A DNA stretch of 5,431 bases from UMGS1908 sp045588795 (GTDB lineage: Bacteria; Bacillota; Clostridia; Christensenellales; UBA1242), in contig JAZNEY010000041.1 in the NCBI GenBank assembly GCA_045588795.1, positions 1 to 5,431 on the forward strand, written 5' to 3'. Below, piece after piece: positions 1 through 5,354 of the stretch (position 1 is its first letter; each line of letters begins with the position of its first letter). The position numbers and the translations under genes were made by a program. The notes below the pieces were generated by a model, which saw nothing but the letters and a program-made list of their open reading frames with translations, did no database searches and had not been told where the DNA came from.

Positions 1-6
1 TTATTT

Positions 7-15
7 ATTATATCA
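7..15 (-). promoter_or_regulatory. Possible leftward extended -10 element
   Basis: On the minus strand this reads TGATATAAT, a perfect -10 hexamer with the TGn extension. It lies downstream of the nrdG terminator and points to whatever gene lies beyond the left edge. No good -35 is found 16-18 bp upstream (TATTAA at the 17-bp position), so it would have to act as an extended -10 promoter. The surroundings are almost pure A and T, where such matches arise by chance, so this is tentative. Confidence 0.3.
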
Positions 16-36
16 TACATATTACATAATTAATAA

Positions 37-48
37 ACAAATATTTGT
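37..48. repeat. 12-bp perfect palindrome, possible operator
   Basis: ACAAATATTTGT is a perfect inverted repeat about 22 bp upstream of the possible extended -10 at 7-15, between the nrdG terminator and the left edge. The position would suit an operator for the next leftward gene. It resembles the NrdR boxes at 4169 and 4201 only in its outer bases; the four central bases differ. No regulator can be assigned, and chance is possible in such AT-rich DNA. Confidence 0.25.
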
Positions 49-74
49 GAATTTTATTATTTGTTATAAATAAA

Positions 75-102
75 AGGCATATTGATTTATCTCAATATGC
101 CT
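75..102 (-). terminator. Intrinsic terminator of the nrdD-trxB-nrdG operon
   Basis: An 11-bp perfect stem (75-85 pairing with 92-102, with GGC/GCC near its base) closes a 6-nt loop. On the minus strand it is followed by TTTATTTAT, a U-rich tract. It begins 13 nt after the nrdG stop codon, as expected for a Rho-independent terminator at the end of the operon. In the opposite direction the stem is followed by a less immediate T tract (109-114), so weak bidirectional activity is possible. Confidence 0.85.
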
Positions 103-115
103 ACCTGTCTTTTTA

Positions 116-802
116 TTAATATCCTCTTAATTTCACATCTTTGATTGTTTTGGATAGTATATCTTTATAATGTTCTGCTGTCTGCACTGAAATTTCATTT
201 AAACCTCTTGTAATACACCCATCACTATCAACATACTTTTGAAGATATAATCGTCTTGCACCATTTAACTCTTCTGCAAGTTGTTTAATATTCTCTTCCT
301 TGTGATATTCTTTTACAAGCGTTGTCCTAAACTCATAATCTAACAGCCCTAATTTTAGGATATTTATGCTCTCTTTAATCTTCAGAGTGTCTATTTTAAC
401 ACCGCCAATTATTGGATAATAATCATCAATATTGTTTTTAATATCCATCGCAACGTAATCAAGGAGTTTGCAATCTATAAGTTTTTTCAAAATCTCCGGA
501 TTTGTTCCGTTTGTGTCTAGTTTTACCTTAAAACCCATTGTTTTTAATTTTTGAATAAATTCAAACAAATCACTTTGAAGAGTCGGCTCTCCACCGCTTA
601 CACAAACAGCATCAAGCATTCCCTTTCTCTTATTCAAAAATTCAAAAATCTCTGCCTCGCCAATTTCATTGTATTCTTTGTTTACAATTCCAGAATTATG
701 ACAAAATGGACATCTAAAATTACAACCACCAGTAAATAAAACTGCACAAACTTGTCCCGGGTAATCAACTAGAGACATCTTTTCAATTCCAAGAATTTTC
801 AT
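116..802 (-). CDS. nrdG: Anaerobic ribonucleoside-triphosphate reductase activating protein (radical SAM, NrdG2 type)
   Basis: This 228-residue protein is the activase that uses a 4Fe-4S cluster and S-adenosylmethionine to generate the glycyl radical on NrdD. The radical-SAM motif CX3CX2C is visible as CNFRCPFC (C27, C31, C34), followed by SGGEP (69-73) for SAM binding and later core elements LDTNGT (95-100) and VAMDIK (117-122). The N-terminal pattern SLVDYPG then FTGGCNFRC is typical of the NrdG2/PflA-like subfamily (TIGR02495 type), which is longer than the roughly 155-residue E. coli NrdG. The start at 802 is supported by an AAGGTGA ribosome binding site that overlaps the TAA stop of the preceding flavoprotein gene. 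The 8-nt gap implies cotranscription and probably translational coupling. It is the last gene of the operon; its partner nrdD lies two genes upstream. Glycyl-radical activases for other enzymes look similar, but the context makes NrdD the clear target. Confidence 0.93.
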   Translation of the reverse strand: MKILGIEKMSLVDYPGQVCAVLFTGGCNFRCPFCHNSGIVNKEYNEIGEAEIFEFLNKRKGMLDAVCVSGGEPTLQSDLFEFIQKLKTMGFKVKLDTNGTNPEILKKLIDCKLLDYVAMDIKNNIDDYYPIIGGVKIDTLKIKESINILKLGLLDYEFRTTLVKEYHKEENIKQLAEELNGARRLYLQKYVDSDGCITRGLNEISVQTAEHYKDILSKTIKDVKLRGY

Positions 803-810
803 ATATCACC

Positions 811-1716
811 TTATAATGTGTTAATATAATTTACTGCTTGCGTTGCTGAAATTGCTCCATCTCCAACTGCGGTTGCAACCTGCCTAACAGATTTTACTCT
901 GCAATCACCAGCAACAAATACTCCATCAGTTTTAGTATTGCAATTTTCACCAGCAACAATATAACCAAACTTGTCTAATTCAACAATGTTTTCAAACATT
1001 TTATTGTTTGGTACTTGACCAATTGCCACAAACAGTGCATTTGTTTTGACTATTGTTTTGTTTTTGTTGTTATCTGTAAACTCAACAGCCTCTAACTTTT
1101 CTTCTCCAACAAGACCAGTAGCTAGCGTATTTGGTATAATTTCGATTTTTTCGTGTGCCCTTATAGCCTTTTCAAGAGCATATTCCCCGAAAAACTTATC
1201 AAACATTGTAAACATTTTTACCTTACTACAATAATCCGCTAGCATTAGTGCATATTGCATAGCACTGTTACCATCTCCTACAAGGCAAACCTCTTGTCCT
1301 GCATAAAATGGACCATCACAAATAGCACAATAAAACACACCTTTTCCTATAAGGTTTTCCTCATTTTCAAGTTTTAGTTTTCTGTGAGTTACACCAGTTG
1401 CAATTATTACACTTTTAGACTCATATGTATTGTAATTGGTCTTAACTATAAATATGCCATCTATCTTTTCAACACTTTCCACTTCTTCAAGTTCAAAAAC
1501 AACGCCAAGGTCTGTAATTTGTTCGAACAAGTCATCACAAAGTTCACTCCCGGAAATTGACTTTCTTGTTGGATAGTTTTCAACCTTTGGAGACTTTGCA
1601 ATCTGTCCACCATAACTTTCTTTATCAATGATTAATACTGACTTGTTACTTCTTAGAGCATATAGGGCTGCAGTCATTCCTGCAACCCCACTGCCTATGA
1701 TTGTTATATCATACAT
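811..1716 (-). CDS. Thioredoxin-reductase-like FAD disulfide reductase lacking the NADPH-specificity arginines
   Basis: This 301-residue protein has the length and layout of low-molecular-weight thioredoxin reductase (TrxB family, E. coli TrxB about 320). Visible elements are the N-terminal FAD dinucleotide fold GSGVAG (8-13), GGQI (36-39), ATG (106-108), the redox-active CAICDG (C130, C133), a second dinucleotide fold GDGNSA (147-152), and the C-terminal FAD motif GDC (270-272) with RQVATAVGDG (278-287). The segment that in NADPH-dependent TrxB reads HRRDxFRA is here TMFDKFFGE (170-178): all three arginines that hold the 2'-phosphate of NADPH are replaced (M171, F172, F176). NADPH is therefore an unlikely donor; NADH, or reduced ferredoxin as in the known ferredoxin-flavin thioredoxin reductases of some clostridia, are alternatives. 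It lies 3 nt after nrdD and 8 nt before nrdG, so its likely substrate is the redoxin domain fused to NrdD. A GGAAGGA ribosome binding site (1729-1735) lies inside the end of nrdD. I leave the symbol blank because trxB would imply NADPH-thioredoxin activity. Confidence 0.88.
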   Translation of the reverse strand: MYDITIIGSGVAGMTAALYALRSNKSVLIIDKESYGGQIAKSPKVENYPTRKSISGSELCDDLFEQITDLGVVFELEEVESVEKIDGIFIVKTNYNTYESKSVIIATGVTHRKLKLENEENLIGKGVFYCAICDGPFYAGQEVCLVGDGNSAMQYALMLADYCSKVKMFTMFDKFFGEYALEKAIRAHEKIEIIPNTLATGLVGEEKLEAVEFTDNNKNKTIVKTNALFVAIGQVPNNKMFENIVELDKFGYIVAGENCNTKTDGVFVAGDCRVKSVRQVATAVGDGAISATQAVNYINTL

Positions 1717-1719
1717 ATT

Positions 1720-4098
1720 TTATTTTAATCCTTCCAAATATTTTTTGATTTCTGAGGCATTTTCATATTTTTCAAAGCCATTTTTTGTTGGAATCAACAA
1801 TGTTGGAGCATTAGTTACGCCAAGATTGATGCAGGTTTCTTTTTCCTTTGTTGCATCAACCATATCGTATTCTAGTTCAGCATTCTTTAATAGCATTTTT
1901 GCCATTTTACAGTTTGGACAAGTTGGGGTTGTAAATAGCATTGGCTTTTCTATTTTTGTTACAACTTCTTCCTTGCATTCACACTTTTTACAATTCTTTT
2001 GAATACCTGAGTTTTCTGTAAATTTAGAGTTTTTAACATCATAAGTTTTTCTTTCTTTGAACTCTTGACTCTTTCCATCGTTCCAGTTGTTAACTGGTCT
2101 GTAATATCCTGTAATTCTGCTGTAAACTTCAGTCTTTGCCCCGCAATGTGGACATTCTTTAACTTCACCAGCAAGATATCCGTGAGTTGTACAAACTGAA
2201 TATGTAGGACTCATTGTGTAGTATGGCAATTTGTAGTTCTCGGCTATTTTTCTAACCAAGTTCATTGTTGATTTCCAGTCGTCCATTTTTTGACCTAAGA
2301 ATGTGTGGAACACTGTTCCTGATGTATAAAGCGTTTGAAGTTCATCTTGAATATCAAGTGCTTTAAATAAATCATCTGTGAAACTAACTGGTAAGTGACT
2401 TGAATTTGTGTAATATGGAACATTGTCATCTTGTGATGCTGTTATGATTTCAGGCCATCTTTCTCTGTCGTGCTTCGCAAGTCTAAATGATGTTGATTCT
2501 GCAGGTGTTGCCTCTAAGTTGTATAAATCTCCATATTCTTCTTGGTAATGAGAAAGTCTGTCCCTCATAAAGTTTAATGTTTTCTTCGTAAATTCTTGTG
2601 CAAGTTCGTGTGTTAGGTCTTGCGCAATCCAATCTGCATTTAAACAAGCCTCATTCATACCAACTAAGCCGATTGTTGAAAAGTGATTGTTAAATGTTCC
2701 AAGATATCTTTTTGTGTATGGATATAATCCATTTTCAAGCAGTTTTGTAATGGTTTCTCTCTTAATTTTCAAACTTCTTGCAGCAATATCCATAATTTTT
2801 TGAAGTCTTTCAAAGAACTCTTCTTCGGTCTTTGCAAGATATGCAATTCTTGGCATATTGATTGTTACAACACCAACACTACCTGTGCTTTCACCTGAGC
2901 CAAAATATCCACCTGATTTTCTGCGAAGTTCTCTTAAATCAAGTCTAAGTCTGCAACACATACTTCTTACATCATTTGGCTCCATATCGCTGTTGATATA
3001 GTTTGAGAAATATGGAGTTCCATATTTTGTGGTCATTTCAAATAACAATTTGTTGTTTTCTGTTTCTGACCAATCAAAATCTTTTGTGATTGAGTATGTT
3101 GGAATTGGATATTGGAAACCTCTGCCATTTGCATCACCCTCAATCATTAGTTCGATAAATGCTTTGTTAACCATAGCCATTTCTTTCACGCAATCTTTAT
3201 ACTTGAAGTCTTGCTCAACTCCACCAACAATAGCATTTAATTCTGCCAAATCATTTGGAACAACCCAGTCAAGAGTAATATTTGTGAAAGGTGCTTGCGT
3301 TCCCCATCTTGATGGAGTATTTACACCATAAATAAACGATTGAATACATTGTTTTACTTCTTTATAAGAAAGATTATCTTTCTTTACAAATGGCGCAAGA
3401 TATGTGTCAAATGATGAAAATGCTTGTGCACCCGCCCATTCATTTTGCATTATTCCAAGGAAGTTAACCATTTGATTACAAAGTGTACTTAAATGGCTTG
3501 CTGGTGCACTTGTTATTTTTCCAACAACTCCGCCAAGTCCCTCTTTAATCAGTTGCTTTAATGACCAACCTGCACAATAACCTGTAAGCATTGAAAGGTC
3601 ATGAATATGAATGTCTGCATTTTTGTGTGCATCTCCAATTTCCTTGTCGTAAACATCACTTAACCAATAGTTTGCGGTAATTGCACCAGAGTTTGATAAA
3701 ATTAAACCACCAACCGAATATGTAACCGTTGAGTTCTCTTTAACTCTCCAATCTGCAAGTTTTAGATATTTATTTACTGTTTCCTTATAATCTAGGAATG
3801 TATCATTTATTTTTCTTATCTTTTCTCTGTCTCTTCTGTACAAGATATATGCCTTTGCAACATCTTCGTAACCATTTTTCATAAGTACAGATTCGACCAT
3901 ATCTTGAATGTCTTCAACTGTTGGAATAGAGTTTTCAAATTTTTCAAGTAAGTATAACTCTGTAATTCTTGCCATTTTCTTACAATCTTTGATTTCTCCA
4001 TCACCAATTGCCATCATAGCCTTAGCAATAGCATTCTCAATTTTAGAGATGTCATAGTCAGCAAGTTTCCCATCTCTTTTTCTGATTTTTGTAATCAT
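1720..4098 (-). CDS. nrdD: Class III (anaerobic) ribonucleoside-triphosphate reductase with fused C-terminal glutaredoxin/NrdH-like domain
   Basis: This 792-residue glycyl-radical enzyme makes dNTPs from NTPs without oxygen. Residues 1 to about 90 form an ATP-cone (starting KIRKRDGK), the allosteric activity domain that senses ATP and dATP. The catalytic barrel follows, with C175 in GYCAGW, AFSSFDTYLAPF (226-237), RWGTQAPFTN, and a CCR motif (C381, C382), one of which should be the thiyl-radical cysteine. A zinc-type site has C636, H639, C649 and C652, though only three are cysteines. The glycyl-radical site RITGYYRP puts the radical on G664. A linker carries an extra CKKCEC cluster (703-708). 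Residues from about 713 to the end form a thioredoxin-fold redoxin with a TCPNC active site (C727, C730) and a probable cis-proline at NAPT (P765). Typical NrdD proteins end soon after the glycyl-radical loop, so this tail is a fusion. The start at 4098 has an ideal SD; an upstream in-frame ATG at 4194 is rejected because it would translate the operator. NrdG and the flavin reductase are cotranscribed. Confidence 0.93.
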   Translation of the reverse strand: MITKIRKRDGKLADYDISKIENAIAKAMMAIGDGEIKDCKKMARITELYLLEKFENSIPTVEDIQDMVESVLMKNGYEDVAKAYILYRRDREKIRKINDTFLDYKETVNKYLKLADWRVKENSTVTYSVGGLILSNSGAITANYWLSDVYDKEIGDAHKNADIHIHDLSMLTGYCAGWSLKQLIKEGLGGVVGKITSAPASHLSTLCNQMVNFLGIMQNEWAGAQAFSSFDTYLAPFVKKDNLSYKEVKQCIQSFIYGVNTPSRWGTQAPFTNITLDWVVPNDLAELNAIVGGVEQDFKYKDCVKEMAMVNKAFIELMIEGDANGRGFQYPIPTYSITKDFDWSETENNKLLFEMTTKYGTPYFSNYINSDMEPNDVRSMCCRLRLDLRELRRKSGGYFGSGESTGSVGVVTINMPRIAYLAKTEEEFFERLQKIMDIAARSLKIKRETITKLLENGLYPYTKRYLGTFNNHFSTIGLVGMNEACLNADWIAQDLTHELAQEFTKKTLNFMRDRLSHYQEEYGDLYNLEATPAESTSFRLAKHDRERWPEIITASQDDNVPYYTNSSHLPVSFTDDLFKALDIQDELQTLYTSGTVFHTFLGQKMDDWKSTMNLVRKIAENYKLPYYTMSPTYSVCTTHGYLAGEVKECPHCGAKTEVYSRITGYYRPVNNWNDGKSQEFKERKTYDVKNSKFTENSGIQKNCKKCECKEEVVTKIEKPMLFTTPTCPNCKMAKMLLKNAELEYDMVDATKEKETCINLGVTNAPTLLIPTKNGFEKYENASEIKKYLEGLK

Positions 4099-4103
4099 AA
4101 TCC

Positions 4104-4110
4104 CCTCCTT
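4104..4110 (-). promoter_or_regulatory. Ribosome binding site deciding the nrdD start
   Basis: AAGGAGG, a full Shine-Dalgarno match, sits 5 nt before the ATG at 4098. The upstream in-frame ATG at 4194 has no such site and lies inside the promoter, between the two NrdR boxes. The 4098 start also gives the conserved ATP-cone N terminus directly. Confidence 0.9.
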
Positions 4111-4162
4111 AGTATCCGGTTTTTTTATGCCGAGATTTTGTTTTTTTGTTTTTACAATTGTC

Positions 4163-4191
4163 AGTTTAACACAATATATTGTGGTTGTAAA
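4163..4191 (-). promoter_or_regulatory. Probable promoter of nrdD-trxB-like-nrdG
   Basis: The minus strand reads TTTACA (4186-4191), a 17-bp spacer, then TAAACT (4163-4168): five of six and four of six matches to the sigma-A consensus. The proximal NrdR box fills almost the entire spacer (4169-4184), so bound NrdR would occlude RNA polymerase. Transcription would begin near 4155, giving a 5' leader of about 57 nt. An alternative is a -10 TATATT inside the box itself (4173-4178) with a poor -35 TTAATT (4196-4201); both place NrdR on the promoter. Confidence 0.5.
4169..4184. promoter_or_regulatory. NrdR box, promoter-proximal
   Basis: ACACAATATATTGTGG contains a 14-bp perfect palindrome (4170-4183) and matches the established NrdR box consensus (ACAC(A/T)ATATAT(A/T)GTGT) at all but the last position. 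NrdR is the ATP-cone repressor that shuts down ribonucleotide reductase operons when dATP is high. The site is 70 bp upstream of the nrdD start codon. The nrdR gene is not in this window. Confidence 0.9.
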
Positions 4192-4200
4192 CACAAATTA

Positions 4201-4216
4201 ACACAATATATTGTTT
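4201..4216. promoter_or_regulatory. NrdR box, promoter-distal
   Basis: ACACAATATATTGTTT repeats the first 14 bases of the proximal box and keeps a 12-bp perfect palindromic core (4203-4214). Its centre is 32 bp from that of the proximal box, about three helical turns. Both boxes therefore lie on the same DNA face, the usual arrangement for cooperative NrdR binding in front of nrd operons. Confidence 0.9.
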
Positions 4217-4321
4217 TTTGGGCACTGTGCACACAATTTTGGCATTTTCAAAAAACTGTGATTTTTTAGTTGCTTTTTGAATTAAAACCTGCTTGTCGTT
4301 TTCAATATTTAGGAGACAAAA

Positions 4322-4352
4322 AAAGACTACGGTTTGAATTACCGTAGTCTTT
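4322..4352 (-). terminator. Intrinsic terminator of the rplM-rpsI operon
   Basis: A 12-bp perfect stem (4322-4333 with 4341-4352, GC-rich centre GACTACGG/CCGTAGTC) closes a 7-nt loop. On the minus strand the descending arm runs into a run of seven T residues (4318-4324). It begins 15 nt after the rpsI stop and separates the ribosomal transcript from the nrd operon, which has its own promoter. Confidence 0.92.
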
Positions 4353-4367
4353 GTTATACAAAAATAA

Positions 4368-4784
4368 TTATCTCTTGCTGAATTGTGGAGCCTTTCTCGC
4401 TTTTTTAAGACCATATTTCTTTCTTTCTTTCATTCTTGGGTCTCTTGTTAGGAATCCCGCTTTCTTGATTTCTGGTTTTAATTTCTCATCATAAATAACC
4501 ATTGCTCTTGAAAGACCATGACGGATAGCACCTGCTTGGCCAGTATATCCACCACCATATACGTTAACATAAACATCAAACTTGTTTTGAGTTTCTGTTA
4601 ATACTAATGGTTGACGAACGATTATCTTTAATGTTTCTAAATCAAAATATTCATCAATAGTTTTGCCATTGATAACAATCTTTCCACTGCCATCTGGAAT
4701 CAATCTAACTCTTGCAATAGATTTTTTTCTTCTTCCAGTTCCCCAGATTTGATTTTTCTTACTATTTGCTGTTTTCTTTGCCAT
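4368..4784 (-). CDS. rpsI: 30S ribosomal protein S9 (uS9)
   Basis: This is small-subunit ribosomal protein S9, whose C-terminal tail reaches the decoding centre and P-site tRNA. The 138 residues are close to the family's usual 130. The N-terminal core GTGRRKKSIARVRL starts at residue 15, the S9 signature GGGYTGQAGAIRHGLSRA lies at 77-94, and the basic tail ends in the invariant SKR. The first 14 residues (MAKKTANSKK...) are a short lysine-rich extension that accounts for the added length. The ATG at 4784 is served by GAGAGGG (4794-4800), 9 nt away. That site overlaps the region of the rplM stop codon, and the 19-nt gap fits the conserved rplM-rpsI cotranscription. The gene is complete and unremarkable. 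Confidence 0.97.
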   Translation of the reverse strand: MAKKTANSKKNQIWGTGRRKKSIARVRLIPDGSGKIVINGKTIDEYFDLETLKIIVRQPLVLTETQNKFDVYVNVYGGGYTGQAGAIRHGLSRAMVIYDEKLKPEIKKAGFLTRDPRMKERKKYGLKKARKAPQFSKR

Positions 4785-4803
4785 TTCGATTTACCCTCTC
4801 TCC

Positions 4804-5238
4804 TTACTTAACGATTTGCTTAACTTCTGGAAGTTGTGCTTGATGTTCGTGCTTGTCATCACGATAAACTTTTAGTTTCTTTATCATCTTTCTGCCAAGG
4901 CTGTTCTTTGGAAGCATTCCCTTTACCGCTTCACGAACTGCAAAATCACTTTTTTCTTTCATAATTTTGTCGTAGCCAATTTCCTTTAAACCGCCAACAT
5001 ATCCAGTATGATAACGATAGAACTTTTGTTCCATCTTCTTTCCTGTTAATACAACCTTATCTGTGTTGATTACAATAACATAATCCCCACAATCTACATT
5101 TGGAGTAAATTCAGGCTTGTTTTTTCCACGAAGAATTGTAGCAACTTGGCTTGCAAGACGACCAAGGGCAACACCTTCCGCATCAACTATGTACCACTTT
5201 CTTTGTACTTCTTGTGGCTTTTGCATTGTAGTTTTCAT
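4804..5238 (-). CDS. rplM: 50S ribosomal protein L13 (uL13)
   Basis: This is large-subunit protein L13, an early assembly protein that binds 23S rRNA. The 144 residues match the usual length (about 142-147). Recognisable elements are RKWYIVDAEG at 13-22, LGRLAS at 25-30, the HTGYVGGLK segment at 77-85, and the family signature AVKGMLPKNSLGR at 104-116. The ATG at 5238 is chosen because AAGGAAG lies 8 nt upstream and the N terminus MKTTMQKP then aligns with other L13 proteins. A TTG 27 nt further upstream (5265) is in frame, but that start would place the Shine-Dalgarno inside the coding region. It is the first gene of a two-gene operon with rpsI, expressed from the promoter at 5326-5354. Confidence 0.96.
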   Translation of the reverse strand: MKTTMQKPQEVQRKWYIVDAEGVALGRLASQVATILRGKNKPEFTPNVDCGDYVIVINTDKVVLTGKKMEQKFYRYHTGYVGGLKEIGYDKIMKEKSDFAVREAVKGMLPKNSLGRKMIKKLKVYRDDKHEHQAQLPEVKQIVK

Positions 5239-5319
5239 AATAATTACTTCCTTTTCTCTTTTCAAACAAAATAAAAAAGCTATTCGCTTAAAAACCGTTT
5301 ACAGTTTTAATAACTTTGC
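5239..5319 (-). promoter_or_regulatory. 5' leader of rplM with a small hairpin; possible L13 autoregulatory leader
   Basis: The promoter at 5326-5354 predicts an untranslated leader of about 80 nt. It contains one clear short hairpin: a 7-bp stem AAAACUG/CGGUUUU with one U-G pair and a UAAA loop (5291-5308), followed by Us. A second AAGC/GCUU hairpin (around 5278-5290) is very weak. In several low-GC Gram-positive bacteria the L13 operon has a leader bound by L13 itself (the Rfam L13 leader). Position fits that idea, but I cannot confirm the conserved fold by eye. Confidence 0.35.
5247..5253 (-). promoter_or_regulatory. Ribosome binding site deciding the rplM start
   Basis: AAGGAAG, 8 nt before the ATG at 5238, is the only purine-rich Shine-Dalgarno-like match at the right distance from any candidate start. 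It excludes the in-frame TTG at 5265. Confidence 0.75.
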
Positions 5320-5325
5320 TGTCAT

Positions 5326-5354
5326 ATTTTAATATATTTATCGATAGTTGTCAA
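5326..5354 (-). promoter_or_regulatory. Strong sigma-A type promoter of rplM-rpsI
   Basis: The minus strand has a perfect TTGACA -35 (5349-5354), a spacer of exactly 17 bp, and TAAAAT (5326-5331), a five-of-six -10. Transcription should begin around 5319. Such a near-consensus promoter suits a highly expressed ribosomal protein operon. It also shows that the pair does not depend on read-through from genes beyond the right edge. The remaining bases, 5355-5431, are AT-rich and show no gene or clear terminator. Confidence 0.88.

Noticed and set aside
8..23. 16-bp sequence shared with the start of the flavoprotein gene (1704-1719), giving a possible gene start MYDI at position 20
   Set aside because: There is no ribosome binding site before the ATG at 20, only six codons are visible, and a 16-bp match between A/T-only-like stretches is plausible by chance.
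37..48. Palindrome read as an NrdR box
   Set aside because: The core is CAAATATTTG rather than CAATATATTG, with all four central bases different.
1628..2002. 124-codon plus-strand frame
   Set aside because: It is antisense to the flavoprotein and to the end of nrdD, whose conserved motifs explain this DNA. The other plus-strand frames at 551, 1046, 3029 and 5117 are shadows in the same way.
4099..4194. N-terminal extension of nrdD from an upstream in-frame ATG (32 extra residues)
   Set aside because: It overlaps the promoter and the proximal NrdR box, has no ribosome binding site, and the extra residues do not resemble NrdD. The ATG at 4098 has AAGGAGG at 5 nt.
4231..4246. Possible third NrdR box (ACACAAT half-site)
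   Set aside because: Only the left half matches. The right half does not form the palindrome, and the centre is about 30 bp from the distal box, not 32.
4221..4260. TGTGCACA palindrome and TGTGA-like half-sites as an Fnr/Crp-type operator upstream of nrdD
   Set aside because: No full TGTGA-N6-TCACA or TTGAT-N4-ATCAA arrangement exists; the matches are short and fragmentary.
4166..4414. 82-codon minus-strand frame across the rpsI end and the nrd regulatory gap
   Set aside because: It runs out of frame through rpsI, its terminator and both NrdR boxes, and shows no recognisable protein features.
5239..5265. N-terminal extension of rplM from a TTG codon
   Set aside because: The Shine-Dalgarno for the ATG at 5238 would lie within it, and L13 proteins do not have this N-terminal addition.
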